Under the pieces are notes generated by a model. It made no database searches. It saw only the letters and a list, made by a program, of their open reading frames with translations, and had not been told where the DNA came from. A program made the position numbers and the translations under genes. A DNA stretch of 64,000 bases, taken from positions 19,429,215 to 19,493,214 of the forward strand of contig CM038720.1 of assembly GCA_021613375.1 (NCBI GenBank), written 5' to 3'. Shown in pieces: positions 13,088 through 22,555 of this stretch. The stretch is from Megaleporinus macrocephalus (lineage: Eukaryota > Chordata > Actinopteri > Characiformes > Anostomidae). How positions within the stretch are numbered: the first letter of the stretch is position 1; each line of letters starts with the position of its first letter.

Positions 13088-13210
13088 GTAACTCACTTTT
13101 ATGCCAATCATAATGTGTGTTATTGTATTGTAATCTAGTTTAAAAGAATTAGAATACTGACATGCTGTGAACTGTGTAGGACTATTAACTTAAGGAGCTT
13201 TTACGCAGGT

Positions 13211-13289
13211 AGATCTCTCAAGTGGAAGGATGTGGACTTTGCGGACTGTGATGCTTATGCTGTTCATAGCATCTGTTTTCTCCAGACCA
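13211..13289 (+). CDS. scpp1: Exon 2 of the + strand SCPP gene: signal peptide
   Basis: The acceptor is ttttacgcag, ending near 13210. About 19 bp of 5' UTR precede the ATG at 13230. Twenty codons follow to 13289, then the consensus donor gtaagt. The exon ends in phase 0. Confidence 0.75.
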
Positions 13290-15333
13290 GTAAGTTTCAG
13301 TAATCTGTTAGCATTCCGCTTTAAACTTTCAAGGCCTCTGCCGCTGTTACTTGTCATGTTATTGGTAAAAGTAAAATATGTGTTTTCTTATGGGACAACA
13401 GACTCCCAGTCATTGACCCTGAACTGACCATTGACTGGCCTGTTCCTGCAGACTATAACTTTGTTTTGGTCCTGTGATGTTCACTCCTAATGTTTATGTG
13501 GTTATATGTATTAAAAACAGTCTGTTATTATTAATTGCATTATTATTACATTTTTCTTAAATTGAACTGGATGTTTTGTCACAAAGCCCTTAAGACACTT
13601 GCCTTTGGTTGGCTTACTGCCACAGAGTGCTGATTGGTTAGCCTTACCGCTACTGAATGCTGATTGTTTAGCCTTACCGCTACTAAGTGCTAATTGGTTA
13701 GCATTACAGCTACCAACTGCTGATTGTTTAACTTTACTGCTACCGAGTGCTGATTAGTTAGCATTACTGCTACTGAGTGCTGATTGGTTGGAATTACTGC
13801 TACTGAGTACTGAATGATTAGCATTACTGCTACAGAGTACTAATTGTTTAACATTACGTCTACTGAGTGCTGATTGGTTAGCATTACAGCTATCGAGTGC
13901 TGATTGTTTAACTTTACTGCTACCGAGTGCTGATTAGTTAGCATTACTGCTACTGAGTGCTGATTGGTTGGAATTACTGCTACTGAGTACTGAATGATTA
14001 GCAATACTGCTACAGAGTACTGATTGGTTAACATTACTTCGACTGAGTGCTGATGGATTAGCATTACAGCTATTGAGTGCTGATGGTTTAGCAGTACAGA
14101 TACTGAGTGCTGATGGTTTAACTTTACTGCTACCAAGTACTGATTACTAGCATTACTAGCATTGGTTAACATTACTACTACCGAGTGTTCATTAGTTAGC
14201 ATTACTGTCACCGAGTGCTGATTGGTTTGAAATACTGCTACCGAATGCTGATTGGTTAACCTTACTGCCACAATATGCAGATTGTTTAGCATTATTGCTA
14301 CTGAGTAGTGATTGGCTAGCATTACTGCTACTAATTGCTGATCGTTAGAATTTCTTTCTGCTGAGTGGTGACTGGATAGCGTTACTGCTACTGAGTGGTG
14401 ATTGGGTAAAATTACTGTTACTAAATGTTGATAGTTCAGCATTACTGCTACTAAGTGGTGACTGGCTAGCTTTACTGCTACTAAGTGCTGAATGGTTATC
14501 ATTACTGTTACTGAGTGCTGATTTGTTGGCACTATTGCCACTGAGTGCTGACTGGTTAGCATTACTGCTACTAAATGCTTATTGATTGGGATTACTGCTT
14601 ATGAGTGCTAATTGATTGGGATTATTGCATCTGAGTACTGAATAGCTAATGATATTGCCACTGAGTACAATACTGAGTGATTGGTTTGAGAGCTCATCAC
14701 TTATCACTTTTGTCAGTAATCTGTTCGCCCTATGTACATGCACTTGGGTAATCAGATAGTGGGAAGTTCCAGGTCTGCAGGGGGTTAAACTACTAAGAGA
14801 AATGTAGGATAATTGATTCATAAATTCCGACAAATGCTTACAGCGACTCTTTTTGAAGCCTTTTTTTTTAGATTGTTTTAATGCATAAAGTTATTTTAAT
14901 GTATAAAATATTAAATATTGAGTCGAAACTTGACCTCAAAATTAAGAAACAAATCTTGCTTCCCCACTAGTAGTTATTAACTAACTAACATTCTCTTTTG
15001 CAGTTTAACTTATGGAATCAGAATAATCCCCTGATCGACAGAGACAGAGATCAAACATCTGACTCAGTGGAATTTAATGAATCGAGCGACATGTCAGATG
15101 AAGACACCTCAGAATTGGAGTCGGAGTCAGCCGAGACTTCGGAATCCAGCAGTGGGTCTACATCCAGTTCTTCTCACTCAAGTGAATCGTCATCCTCTGA
15201 GGAGGAAGTTTTCATCACTCCTGAACCAGACATCACCATAAGCCAGACCACAGAAGAAATGGTCACCACAACTCCAACTATCACCTGTTTCACCGTCCTG
15301 CATACAACAACTGATCGCAGAGGAGATGCATGA
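13230..15333 (+). CDS. scpp1: Acidic secreted SCPP-family phosphoprotein with C-terminal RGD (scpp1-like), coding span
   Basis: Coding exons 13230-13289 and 15004-15333 join in phase 0 to give a preprotein of about 129 residues. Residues 1-18 are a hydrophobic signal peptide (MWTLRTVMLMLFIASVFS), followed by RP at the exon end; this signal peptide plus two residues closing exon 2 is the SCPP hallmark. The mature chain is very acidic and Ser-rich. Residues about 38-88 carry many Ser-Xaa-Glu sites for the secretory-pathway kinase Fam20C and runs such as SSESSSSEEE, then comes a Thr-rich segment. It ends RRGDA, so an integrin-binding RGD (126-128) sits one residue from the C-terminus. Its convergent neighbour is spp1, as expected for the SCPP cluster of ray-finned fish. 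The family is clear from gene structure and composition; the symbol scpp1 is inferred from position next to spp1. The protein is short, so an additional small exon in the 1.7 kb intron may have been missed. Confidence 0.72.
13590..14660. repeat. 30-bp minisatellite in the intron of the + strand SCPP gene (~35 copies)
   Basis: The consensus unit is about ctgattggttagcattactg plus ctactgagtg, 30 bp, diverged between copies. Because 30 is a multiple of three, one minus-strand frame (14562-13840) stays open for 240 codons and reads as a 10-residue repeat (roughly LTNQHSVAVM). No splice sites or signal peptide accompany it, so it is taken as non-coding. Confidence 0.9.
15004..15333 (+). CDS. scpp1: Terminal coding exon of the + strand SCPP gene: acidic Ser-rich domain and RGD
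   Basis: The acceptor ttctcttttgcag ends at 15003 and the exon opens with FNLWNQ. It holds the whole mature chain after the first two residues: RDRD at the start, then a D/E/S-rich block, a T-rich block with a single cysteine, and RGDA before TGA at 15331-15333. Confidence 0.75.
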   Translation, partial: FNLWNQNNPLIDRDRDQTSDSVEFNESSDMSDEDTSELESESAETSESSSGSTSSSSHSSESSSSEEEVFITPEPDITISQTTEEMVTTTPTITCFTVLHTTTDRRGDA

Positions 15334-15640
15334 CTGCAGTTCCTGAAGGAGTTCACATGAATGTTTAGATTTGCTTCAGAAATGCACTGATCTGATCGTA
15401 CACTTAAAGTTTTGTAACTATGCTTTATAAATGCACTGTTCAGGCACTTTTTACATGTTATATTCATTTGTGTTTGGCTGAATGTGTTCCCTCACTTGCG
15501 CATGTATATTGTCTTCGAAGCCTGTTTTTTGCACAAACTATGCCGAATGGAATATATGCCTGCTACTGTGTACTACACTCCACAGTAGCACATCTCAGAG
15601 ACATGCAATGCACTTTTTTTACAATATCACTCTAAGTTAC

Positions 15641-15646
15641 AATAAA
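15641..15646 (+). promoter_or_regulatory. Poly(A) signal of the + strand SCPP gene
   Basis: A canonical AATAAA 308 bp after the stop codon; cleavage is expected around 15660-15670. The 3' UTR between shows no repeat. Confidence 0.7.
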
Positions 15647-15764
15647 ACCTTCAAAACCTTCATCAACAGCCTGATTTATTAGCAACAGCTGAAGATCAAG
15701 AGTGACTTTGGTACCAAATACCGTTACAATACCGTTGCCGTCCAAAATATTGAAACAAATACAA

Positions 15765-15812
15765 GTATATATATACAGTATATATATATATATACATGTA
15801 TATATACATGTT
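15765..15812. repeat. Imperfect (TA)n microsatellite
   Basis: Interrupted TATATA and TACATG runs just past the 3' end of the + strand SCPP gene. Confidence 0.75.
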
Positions 15813-15889
15813 AATCAACATTCGAAATACTCAATGTTTAGCAGTTAATAGGAAATGCCCCATTCTTTTATGAATTCTACATAATTAAA

Positions 15890-16045
15890 TGTTTGAGATG
15901 TAAATAAAGTCATTGAGAGTGGTTTGGTCTGAAATTCTCTGTTCTAGAGAAACTTACTGAGTCAGAATTGTTCACAGTGGTGGTGATAGGAATCAGACAT
16001 TCACCTCCAAAAGCTCTCTTAGAGAAGGTTCCATGAAATGGTTAT
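15890..16045 (+). repeat. Dispersed repeat family A copy
   Basis: gatgtaaataaagtcattgagagtggtttggtctg, then ctctgttctagagaaac and a ggtggtgataggaatcag segment. It shares the ctgttctag variant with the inverted copy at 5640-5795. Confidence 0.55.
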
Positions 16046-16651
16046 GAATACGCAGCCTAATGTCTGAGATGTTGTCTTATGATTATTTTGTGATACAATT
16101 TTGGCTTAAAGCATATTTTAATCAATGTATTTAATCTATTCACAGTGGAGGGATACATGCAGGGCGTTGTGAGGTAAATATTCACCAGGAAAAACAAATA
16201 ACTTTTATATATGTAAGTCTGCAGCTTGAGAATATGGATGCATTACTGGTGGTAAAAGTTTTAATTCAACAACCATAATACATTCAGTTCTATTCTTACA
16301 TCCTCTCTCTTGGGCCCTCTAGTGTAGACTGTAGAATGGGATTGTTATGGGGGGCTTCTATGAGGTAGAAAGCATGTTTCCTTCTGCATAAATATTTGCT
16401 GGGTAAAAGGGGAACTGCCTGTCCTGTGAGGTTCACTGTATTTGGCCTCTCATGGTGAAACAGTGAAAAGCTGACATCAGTACTGAATACGATTACCAGT
16501 ACTATTGCACCCATGCATTCACCAGGGTGTTAATTATCTTCCTGTCACTTGGGTTTATGCTACCTGAGTTCATGCTGACTCATAGTCACAGGACTCTCAT
16601 TTAATATTTAACTCTCATTTAAAAGTTTCATTACATATATCAGAGTTTACA

Positions 16652-16707
<56 letters not shown>

Positions 16708-17110
16708 ACATACTATGTTTTCTGGTGATGTTCTTCTATCATTTGATTGATAAAATGGCTTTAGGCAATGTAGGTAAGACACAGTTTCATTGAACTTACA
16801 GCGTTTTGACTTTGTGTAACGTTAAGGTTAAAGAGCAAAGCTGTGAAGACAGACAATCAGTATCATTCTGCCTGCCAGAAAGCCATTCATAATCAAATGA
16901 GTCGCTTGTGCCATTATAAAGACAGACAAGGTGACTTTCAGTTTTCTAAAACACAGGGCAGGAAATTAATTCTGTTCACGGGTCACAGAAACGCCATGAC
17001 GTCAGACAAAATGTGTCCCAGTTCTGTTCTTAATGCTGTGACACATTGAATACTTAGTAACCGCTCAACAACATCATAGAAGTGTACACTTTAAGGAGGC
17101 ATAGGGGAAA
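16046..17110. other. Intergenic stretch between the convergent SCPP genes
   Basis: Contains a (TA)n microsatellite at about 16655-16704. No supported exon. Confidence 0.5.
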
Positions 17111-17119
17111 AATTGGGAC

Positions 17120-17255
17120 AAGGCCTTTACAGAACCATGAACTCTTAATGAACCGTTTGCGTTTTTTGCATAGTGAAATGGTTTTTCAGATGATGCAGAA
17201 TGTGTTGTGCTATATAGAACCATACACAGCAACATCTGCAGCACATACAGTTTCT
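17120..17255. repeat. Dispersed repeat family D fragment
   Basis: Words such as gaaccatgaactcttaatgaacc, gtttgcg, gaaatggtttttcagatgatgcagaatgtg and tatatagaaccatacacagca match the fuller family D copies near 53.9 and 60.5 kb. Confidence 0.5.
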
Positions 17256-17469
17256 AACATACCTCACTTTTAAACCATATAAGTCATATAATATCAGAAC
17301 CACAAGCAGTTATAAGGTAAGATAAACTCTCCGATCATTTTGTAAAATGATATCTAATAAAAATTATGTTTTAACAATGTTGGAACTGATTTAGTTTTTA
17401 AACAGAACTACCAACAACTTTCACAACTTGCAAATAAATATTAATACACTTCTGTGTCTGATTCATTCG

Positions 17470-17705
17470 TACCAGTGCGACACACACTAACCACCACCAC
17501 GTCAGTGTCACTGCAGTGAGAGTGATATACCACCCACATAATACCTGCTCTGTGGTGGTCCTGTGTGTGTCCTGACCATTAAAAAAAGGGTACCAAAGTG
17601 TGCACAGAATGAGATGAACTACAGTCTGTAATTGTAGTATGATATGGTAAGTAAACCTGAAAAAATGGACAATAAAGGTCGAAAGACCACCACTGAGCTT
17701 GCTGC
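17470..17705. repeat. Dispersed repeat family E copy
   Basis: The words caccaccacgtcagtgtcac, taatacctgctctg(t)ggtggtcctg and gtcctgaccatt recur near 27.2 and 32.3-32.5 kb. This is a common fish DNA-transposon-derived repeat. The class is from memory, not tested. Confidence 0.55.
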
Positions 17706-18360
17706 TGAGTTGAACATGAAATAAAGAGAAATGCAATGTACTCACTTCCATTTGAGTAGCCTGAGCCTGCTATAAAGGCTACAGTGCCCTCTTGTGGCAG
17801 CAGACAACACTATCAGTAGCACTATCAGTAGTTTTCTCTGTGGCAGGAAAAACTTTTTGCAAGAGCCATAGCTGGATGTTTGAGTTTTTTTTTTTTTTGA
17901 AAGACATCCTATAATTTCAGATGCATTAATTAGATCTAGTCTAGCAAGCAGAATGCCTGGCGCGAGTGCTGTAGCAGTTTTACAGTGTCCTGGAAGCTGG
18001 AATGGTTGAAATGTGTTGTTTAACTTCAGCACGCTGTAATTACCAACCTAGGCGTGCTCCTCAGGGATCCTGAGCTGAAATAGGCTTCTGTCTGCTTTTC
18101 CTCAAGGCAAGAGTGGGCTAGGTTCATGCGATAACTCTTACTTTGAATATCAGACTATACAAAGAAATTTGCTGACTGTGACAAATGTCTACAGTGCAGA
18201 CTTATAATTTAAAGCAAAAGCTGAGTTTTGAGGCTGGAGCTAAGTGTAAGGTTGGATTCAGGCTATGTACACTGCTGCCCTCCATTGAGGGGATGCAGTC
18301 AAGCCTTCCTCTTGTGTATAGACCTCTTAAAAAGAATATGGACAGGCATCATTTGTTGTT
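17706..18360. other. Spacer downstream of spp1
   Basis: No supported exon. Around 18030-18080 one frame resembles a small piece of LINE reverse transcriptase (NLGVLL), too short to call. Confidence 0.35.
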
Positions 18361-18378
18361 TTTTTGGAAAAAAAAGAA

Positions 18379-18384
18379 TTTATT
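18379..18384 (-). promoter_or_regulatory. spp1: Poly(A) signal of spp1
   Basis: AATAAA on the minus strand (tttatt on +), 285 bp past the stop codon. It is the first canonical signal seen after the stop. Confidence 0.65.
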
Positions 18385-18668
18385 CATAAAGGATATTTCT
18401 TGATACATGGTAGAATACAATATTTTACATAAACATAATGTAAGTAAATGTGCAAAATGTTGTTTTGTTGAAATGAAACTGCTTCTTTACAGGAAGCATT
18501 ATGCAGCCACAGCTCTGGGCCAGGCTTGTCTGACTTGTGTTATTGTGCTCGCTTTCTCTCTTTCTTTCTCATGCACAGTGAAGTGAGTCACTTATTAGCA
18601 CCACTCTGGATACGGTTGCATTCTTCACTGTGGACAGCAGTTTTGGGGTCTTGTGCTTCATGGTTCAT

Positions 18669-19037
18669 TTATTTGGCAACAATGACGTCAGGGACGGCAC
18701 TCGTGGCCTCCTCGGCCTGCTCGGCGGAGTCGTCCTCCTGGCTCTCGGAGCTCTGAGAGGAGTCTGCATCGGCAGCGCCTGGGGTGGCAGTGGCCTCCTC
18801 GCTGCTCTGGCTGCTGTCGGCCTCCGCCGCCTCCTCCTGGCTGGCGCTAGCACTTGCACTCTCACCGGTGGCATCACTGGCACTGGCACCCTCGGTGTCC
18901 TCCAGCTCACTGCCAAGGGAAGCTTGTTTTGCACTGGCCTCCTCATCCTCTATCCCGCTGGTGGTCTCCAGACCCTGGCTCTCCTCCTCTGGGGTGCTGG
19001 TGTCCTCCTCCAGGACTTCATTGTGCACCTGCAGAGC
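18669..19037 (-). CDS. spp1: spp1 terminal coding exon: acidic Ala/Ser/Glu tail
   Basis: Encodes residues 195-316, opening ALQVHNEVLEED and ending VIVAK before TAA. It is GC-rich and of low complexity, with repeated DSSQSSE motifs (two copies) and SASASA runs. Ser-Xaa-Glu sites are frequent. The GC-rich low-complexity sequence leaves other frames open by chance. The acceptor lies in cattgggttctcag just above 19037. Confidence 0.88.
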   Translation of the reverse strand, partial: ALQVHNEVLEEDTSTPEEESQGLETTSGIEDEEASAKQASLGSELEDTEGASASDATGESASASASQEEAAEADSSQSSEEATATPGAADADSSQSSESQEDDSAEQAEEATSAVPDVIVAK

Positions 19038-22000
19038 CTGAGAACCCAATGAAAAACACTGTAAGCCAAAATAGCAAGTAATGTCATCTGCATGATCTGA
19101 TACAGCAGAAACTGAGGTAGGCCGGTATTCACAGCAGTCTGTGCGGCTGTGCAGAAACATTTAAAGTAAATAATAGTAGATGGTGTCTTTTTTTTAGGTG
19201 CAAATCAAGGAGGCCATTGTTTTCTTGAACACTTTGAGCCACTACAGTTTTCTATCTGGATCTTCTATAAACCTATATAAATAATATAAATGTGAAAATC
19301 CTATTTGCATTGAAAAACATTGGTAAATAATTGTTGGAGCCAGATTAAACAAATTCTACAATAAAATACTTATCTTCAAATTGTTGTGTACACAGGACTT
19401 TGCCCTAATAGGGCCGGGTTTATATATACATTGTTGCTGATTGGGTAACACCTGACACGCCCATCAAACCAGATAAAACCTACCTCAAAGCCTGTTGCAC
19501 ACTGATACACACCGTTTTAACAAAACATGCCCAAAGCATGCCCCTACTCTTAGATCAACAGATCATCTGGTCACACCTGAAAACATCATGAGGTCACTAA
19601 CAAAACCAACCAGAGGTGCTTGTTTACCTTGTACACCTTCAGATGCTTGTCCACATCGTTGGCCTCCTGGCCGTCATAATGGGCCACCTTCTTGCTGACG
19701 GCGTTCTGGTCCTCAGTCTTGCCGGTTCCATAGAACTTGTAGGGAGAAGGAATCTTCTCAATGTCGTTGGCATCCACATAGATGATGGTCTTCTTGTAAT
19801 CGCTGGGGTAGCCCATGCTGTCGCCGCGGCCGTCGTTAATAATAGGGCCCAGGGTGGGCTCCACGGTTGTGGGTGGGGCGGTAGTGGCTTCAGTCTCTCC
19901 TGATTCAGTGCTCTCGCTAGAGTCTTCTTTGTCCTGAATTTAAAAAAGCATAAAATATGAGGGCCATCAGTAACCTTTCATCTTTCTTTCAAAAACTATA
20001 ATAATTTGATCTTTTAGCTTTGTAATCTTTTTACTCTGCTGTGAGCATCATAAACAGGTAAAATCCAACCCAATCCCATAACAACCCAATCTTCAAAAGA
20101 CAAAAACGATTCAAAAACACTCACATAAGCATACAGGCCCAGTGGGGCGATAATATGTTAACTGTATGATGTCTGTGTTTTGTAAAAAGCTGTGTTTTGC
20201 ATGTGGTAAAAGATTCCAGACAAGTGTGGATGAAATTTGTTGAGTTTACAAATTTAAAATGTTAGTATTTTTTTTAAATAAATACTAGATCAGTATCGGT
20301 ATTGGCCAGTAATGAAGGTTTAAATATCGATATCGTTACTGGAAAATAAAGACTGGTATCGTGCCATCTGTATTACCAATCTTATTAAAAACACTGGATG
20401 TCATTTAGATTTCATGGTCATTGTGGTCAAGTTGTAACTGTGCAAACTTCCTCAAACAAGATTACAAATAGTTTAGAAATAGATTACAAACAGACTGCAA
20501 ACAGGTACTTGTTACCATGCCTTTAAGAGTGATATATGTAAATGAAGTCTTTTCCGATTGGCTGCCGTATATCGTGCATCATTGAAAAAGCACTAAAATC
20601 TGAAACACTCCTTGGAACTTTATATGGAAATGGGCGGAGTTAAACTGCTGCCTGCTAAAATAGTCATATAATAATTTCAAAACGGGCTGTTTTTGCAGCT
20701 TGGTTCAGTGGATGGACTGGAGAGTGAACGGTACTCCTTTATCTGAATGATGAATGGAATTTTGGTTTTCTATCATATTGGCCCTTTAAGTACAGATGTT
20801 TTCCACAACATGATATAATACTCACTCCTAGAGTACAGATATCGGGATTGGTACCGAAAGAGAAAAAACTGAATCGGTGCATCCCGACCTACAGCTTTAT
20901 GTGAGAATGTTATAAGAGCATGTTCAGTGAAGCATGACTCACATCGTCCTGAGCTTCTTGCGTGTCGCCCTCCTTGTCTGATCCAGTGTTTGCGTCCTGG
21001 AAATAGAGGAAACAGTCACACCAATGTGAATGTCATTGGCATGGTCACACGTGGTGGAGCCAGACAGACAGAGACTTATTTTCGGAGCCATGCAGCTTTT
21101 ATTAGGAAGAGTGTGAATGCAGTGATGACTCATGTGGTCAGGAGGATGTGTCTTGTACCTCAGTTTCGTCTGAATCGTCCTCATCAGATGATGTGGCTGC
21201 TGCTGCTCCTGCTTTCAAGTCCTGACACACAAATAACCAAGAGCAACACCTATAAGTGCCTCACCTGAAATGCTTCAAGAGCCACGCATGCAATGGAACA
21301 CTTATTATAGAGAAATAGCCTTAAGATGTTCTTACCTGTGCAGGAAGCACCACTTCTGGATTTGCAGGGTCCAGAACTGAAGGCTGTGTGCAACATTTAT
21401 GGCATATCGTCAGATTTGCAGCCTTTTTTTTGGAGAGAATAGAATCTGCAGTGATAGAGAAACACTCACCGGTTTAGCAACTGCCTGCTCCTCAGAGCTT
21501 TCTGAGCTGCTCGCTGAACGTTTCACCTGCAAAAAAGGTGCAAAAAGCAGATGCATCTTTATACCCGTCTTCCAACCCACTGCATCCTCAGGCTTATTAT
21601 TCAGTTAATATTAACAAATTGGTAAAAGCTTTTATACACAAATCAAACATTATAATACACAATTTAAATGAGTTTTATTATAGATTTAAAGTAAAGTAGC
21701 ACCACGGCTGTCCATGAAGTCAGGGCACATTTAGGAACCTATTTTGGTTCCCTAAAAGACCTTGTAGTACATGGTTCTTTAGAGATCTCGTGTACAAACA
21801 TGGTTTAATGCCATTTTCTTCTACACTCCTAAAAACTGCACAGTGCCACTTTGACTTCTCTAAAAAGCTTTTTAATGGATAGTTCTTTAATTAACCATTG
21901 AGAAAGCTTTTTTTAAAAAAGGAAGTGCAAACATAAATAATCTTTTGTTAAGTTTAAAGGTTAAAAGTTACCATAAAGGGGCAATGCAAGACAGCAACCA

Positions 22001-22201
22001 CTTCTGGTTCCACAAGAGCATTTTAATGGACTTTTTAATTTTTGCAAATGAGACGCAAAAAACTCTTAATATATTTCTTATACAGCTCTTTTTTATATAT
22101 ATCTCATTTGTAGGTACTGCTGATATGAGGGTTAGATCAGTACTTACAGGATGGCAGTAGACCACAGCGACGAGGAGCGCGAAAACAACGATGGCCTTCA
22201 T
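18669..22201 (-). CDS. spp1: Osteopontin (secreted phosphoprotein 1), coding span of seven exons
   Basis: Osteopontin is a secreted, phosphorylated, integrin-binding mineral matrix protein. Coding exons from 5' to 3' are 22201-22148, 21526-21470, 21383-21336, 21221-21159, 20996-20943, 19933-19628 and 19037-18669. All junctions are GT/AG and phase 0, giving about 316 residues. Residues 1-16 are a signal peptide ending VVYC, followed by HP at the exon end (SCPP hallmark). Residues 19-37 hold a basic VKR then SASSSESSEE phosphorylation sites, as in other fish osteopontins. Exons 4-6 are short acidic pieces. Exon 7 carries the integrin motif GRGDS (RGD 128-130) and the fish-conserved YVDANDIEKIPSPYKFYG stretch. 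The terminal exon is a long acidic Ala/Ser/Glu tail. It is transcribed towards, and ends 2.7 kb from, the + strand SCPP gene. Since all introns are phase 0, skipping any internal exon would keep the frame. Confidence 0.9.
19628..19933 (-). CDS. spp1: spp1 exon with integrin-binding RGD
   Basis: 102 codons. An acidic Ser/Thr start (DKEDSSESTE) leads to LGPIINDGRGDSMGYPSDY, with RGD at 19828-19820, then the conserved IIYVDAND and EKIPSPYKFYG motifs. It ends KVYK before the donor gtaaac. This is the exon that identifies the gene. Confidence 0.92.
20270..20895. repeat. Possible MITE in the spp1 intron between the acidic exon and the RGD exon
   Basis: Both ends of this block carry TATCGGTATTGG / GATATCGGGATTGGTACCG type sequence, and the right end reads cggtgcatcccgacc, a form common at hAT-type MITE ends. 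No target duplication was confirmed. Confidence 0.35.
20943..20996 (-). CDS. spp1: spp1 small acidic exon (18 codons)
   Basis: Reads DANTGSDKEGDTQEAQDD. The acceptor tatttccag precedes it and the donor gtgagt follows. Phase 0 at both ends. Confidence 0.85.
21159..21221 (-). CDS. spp1: spp1 small exon (21 codons)
   Basis: Reads DLKAGAAAATSSDEDDSDETE without its final splice residues changed. Acidic Ser/Asp cluster after an alanine run; acceptor gtgtgtcag and donor gtacaa. Confidence 0.85.
21336..21383 (-). CDS. spp1: spp1 small exon (16 codons)
   Basis: Reads PSVLDPANPEVVLPAQ. The acceptor tgcacacag lacks a long pyrimidine tract; the donor is gtaaga. Phase 0 at both ends. Confidence 0.8.
21470..21526 (-). 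CDS. spp1: spp1 exon with N-terminal phosphorylation cluster (19 codons)
   Basis: Reads VKRSASSSESSEEQAVAKP. The acceptor ccttttttgcag precedes it and the donor gtgagt follows. SSSESSEE gives several Ser-Xaa-Glu sites. Confidence 0.88.
21730..21930. repeat. Dispersed repeat family D fragment in spp1 intron 2
   Basis: Short repeats of the type tggttctttagagat, ctaaaaactgcacagt and gatagttctttaattaacc resemble the GGTTCT-rich family D copies elsewhere. Confidence 0.4.
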
Positions 22202-22217
22202 CTTCTTCAGACGTATC
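22148..22217 (-). CDS. spp1: spp1 exon 2: signal peptide
   Basis: The acceptor ttctttctttccag-like tract ends at 22218. Sixteen bases of 5' UTR precede the ATG at 22201, then 18 codons (MKAIVVFALLVAVVYCHP) and the donor gtaagt. A longer in-frame extension upstream would have to read through the acceptor and is not used. Confidence 0.9.
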
Positions 22218-22387
22218 CTGGAAAAGAAAGAAGCCATCATCTTCTAATCATACGTAAGATCTTTCCAAATAACAGAAGGCAGGGAAACTGATGAAAAAGC
22301 ATTATGAATCCCTCAGTGAAAAGAGAAGGATGTTAGAGTGCATAGTGTTAATAGAGAGCATTGCCTTTACTTTAGAACTCATAATGG

Positions 22388-22555
22388 TCAACCAATAAAC
22401 AGGCTTAATGGGCTTGGACTGGGCTCTTCGGCTTTGTACGCTTTTCCGCAGTGCTCCGGAAGTATGCCCATATCAAGCAGGCCACTACGTCTTGGCAGAC
22501 TGTCTAGGGCTTCCCTGCTAACTGCAACCAGCTTTTGCCATAAAACATCTGCCAT
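22388..22555 (-). other. Small open reading frame inside spp1 intron 1, same strand
   Basis: On the minus strand an ATG at 22555 in good context (gaaaacATGg) opens 55 codons (MADVLWQKLVAVSREALDSL..., later LPEHCGKAYKAEEPSPSP) ending in TGA at 22390-22388. The composition is protein-like, but I recognise no family. It lies 900 bp inside intron 1 with no good donor seen at its end. It could be a fragment of an inserted transposon or retrocopy, an upstream alternative exon, or chance. Confidence 0.25.

Noticed and set aside
13400..13470. Extra small exons in the + strand SCPP gene after acceptor-like gacaacag and cctgcag
   Set aside because: In phase 0 the first meets a stop within five codons, and the second has no usable donor before a stop.
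13840..14562. 240-residue antisense reading frame with a ten-residue repeat
   Set aside because: It is fully explained by the 30-bp minisatellite. It lacks a signal peptide, splice context or family resemblance.
18630..19052. Open + strand frames of 60-140 residues, including a hydrophobic-looking one
   Set aside because: They are shadows of the GC-rich, low-complexity terminal exon of spp1 on the other strand.
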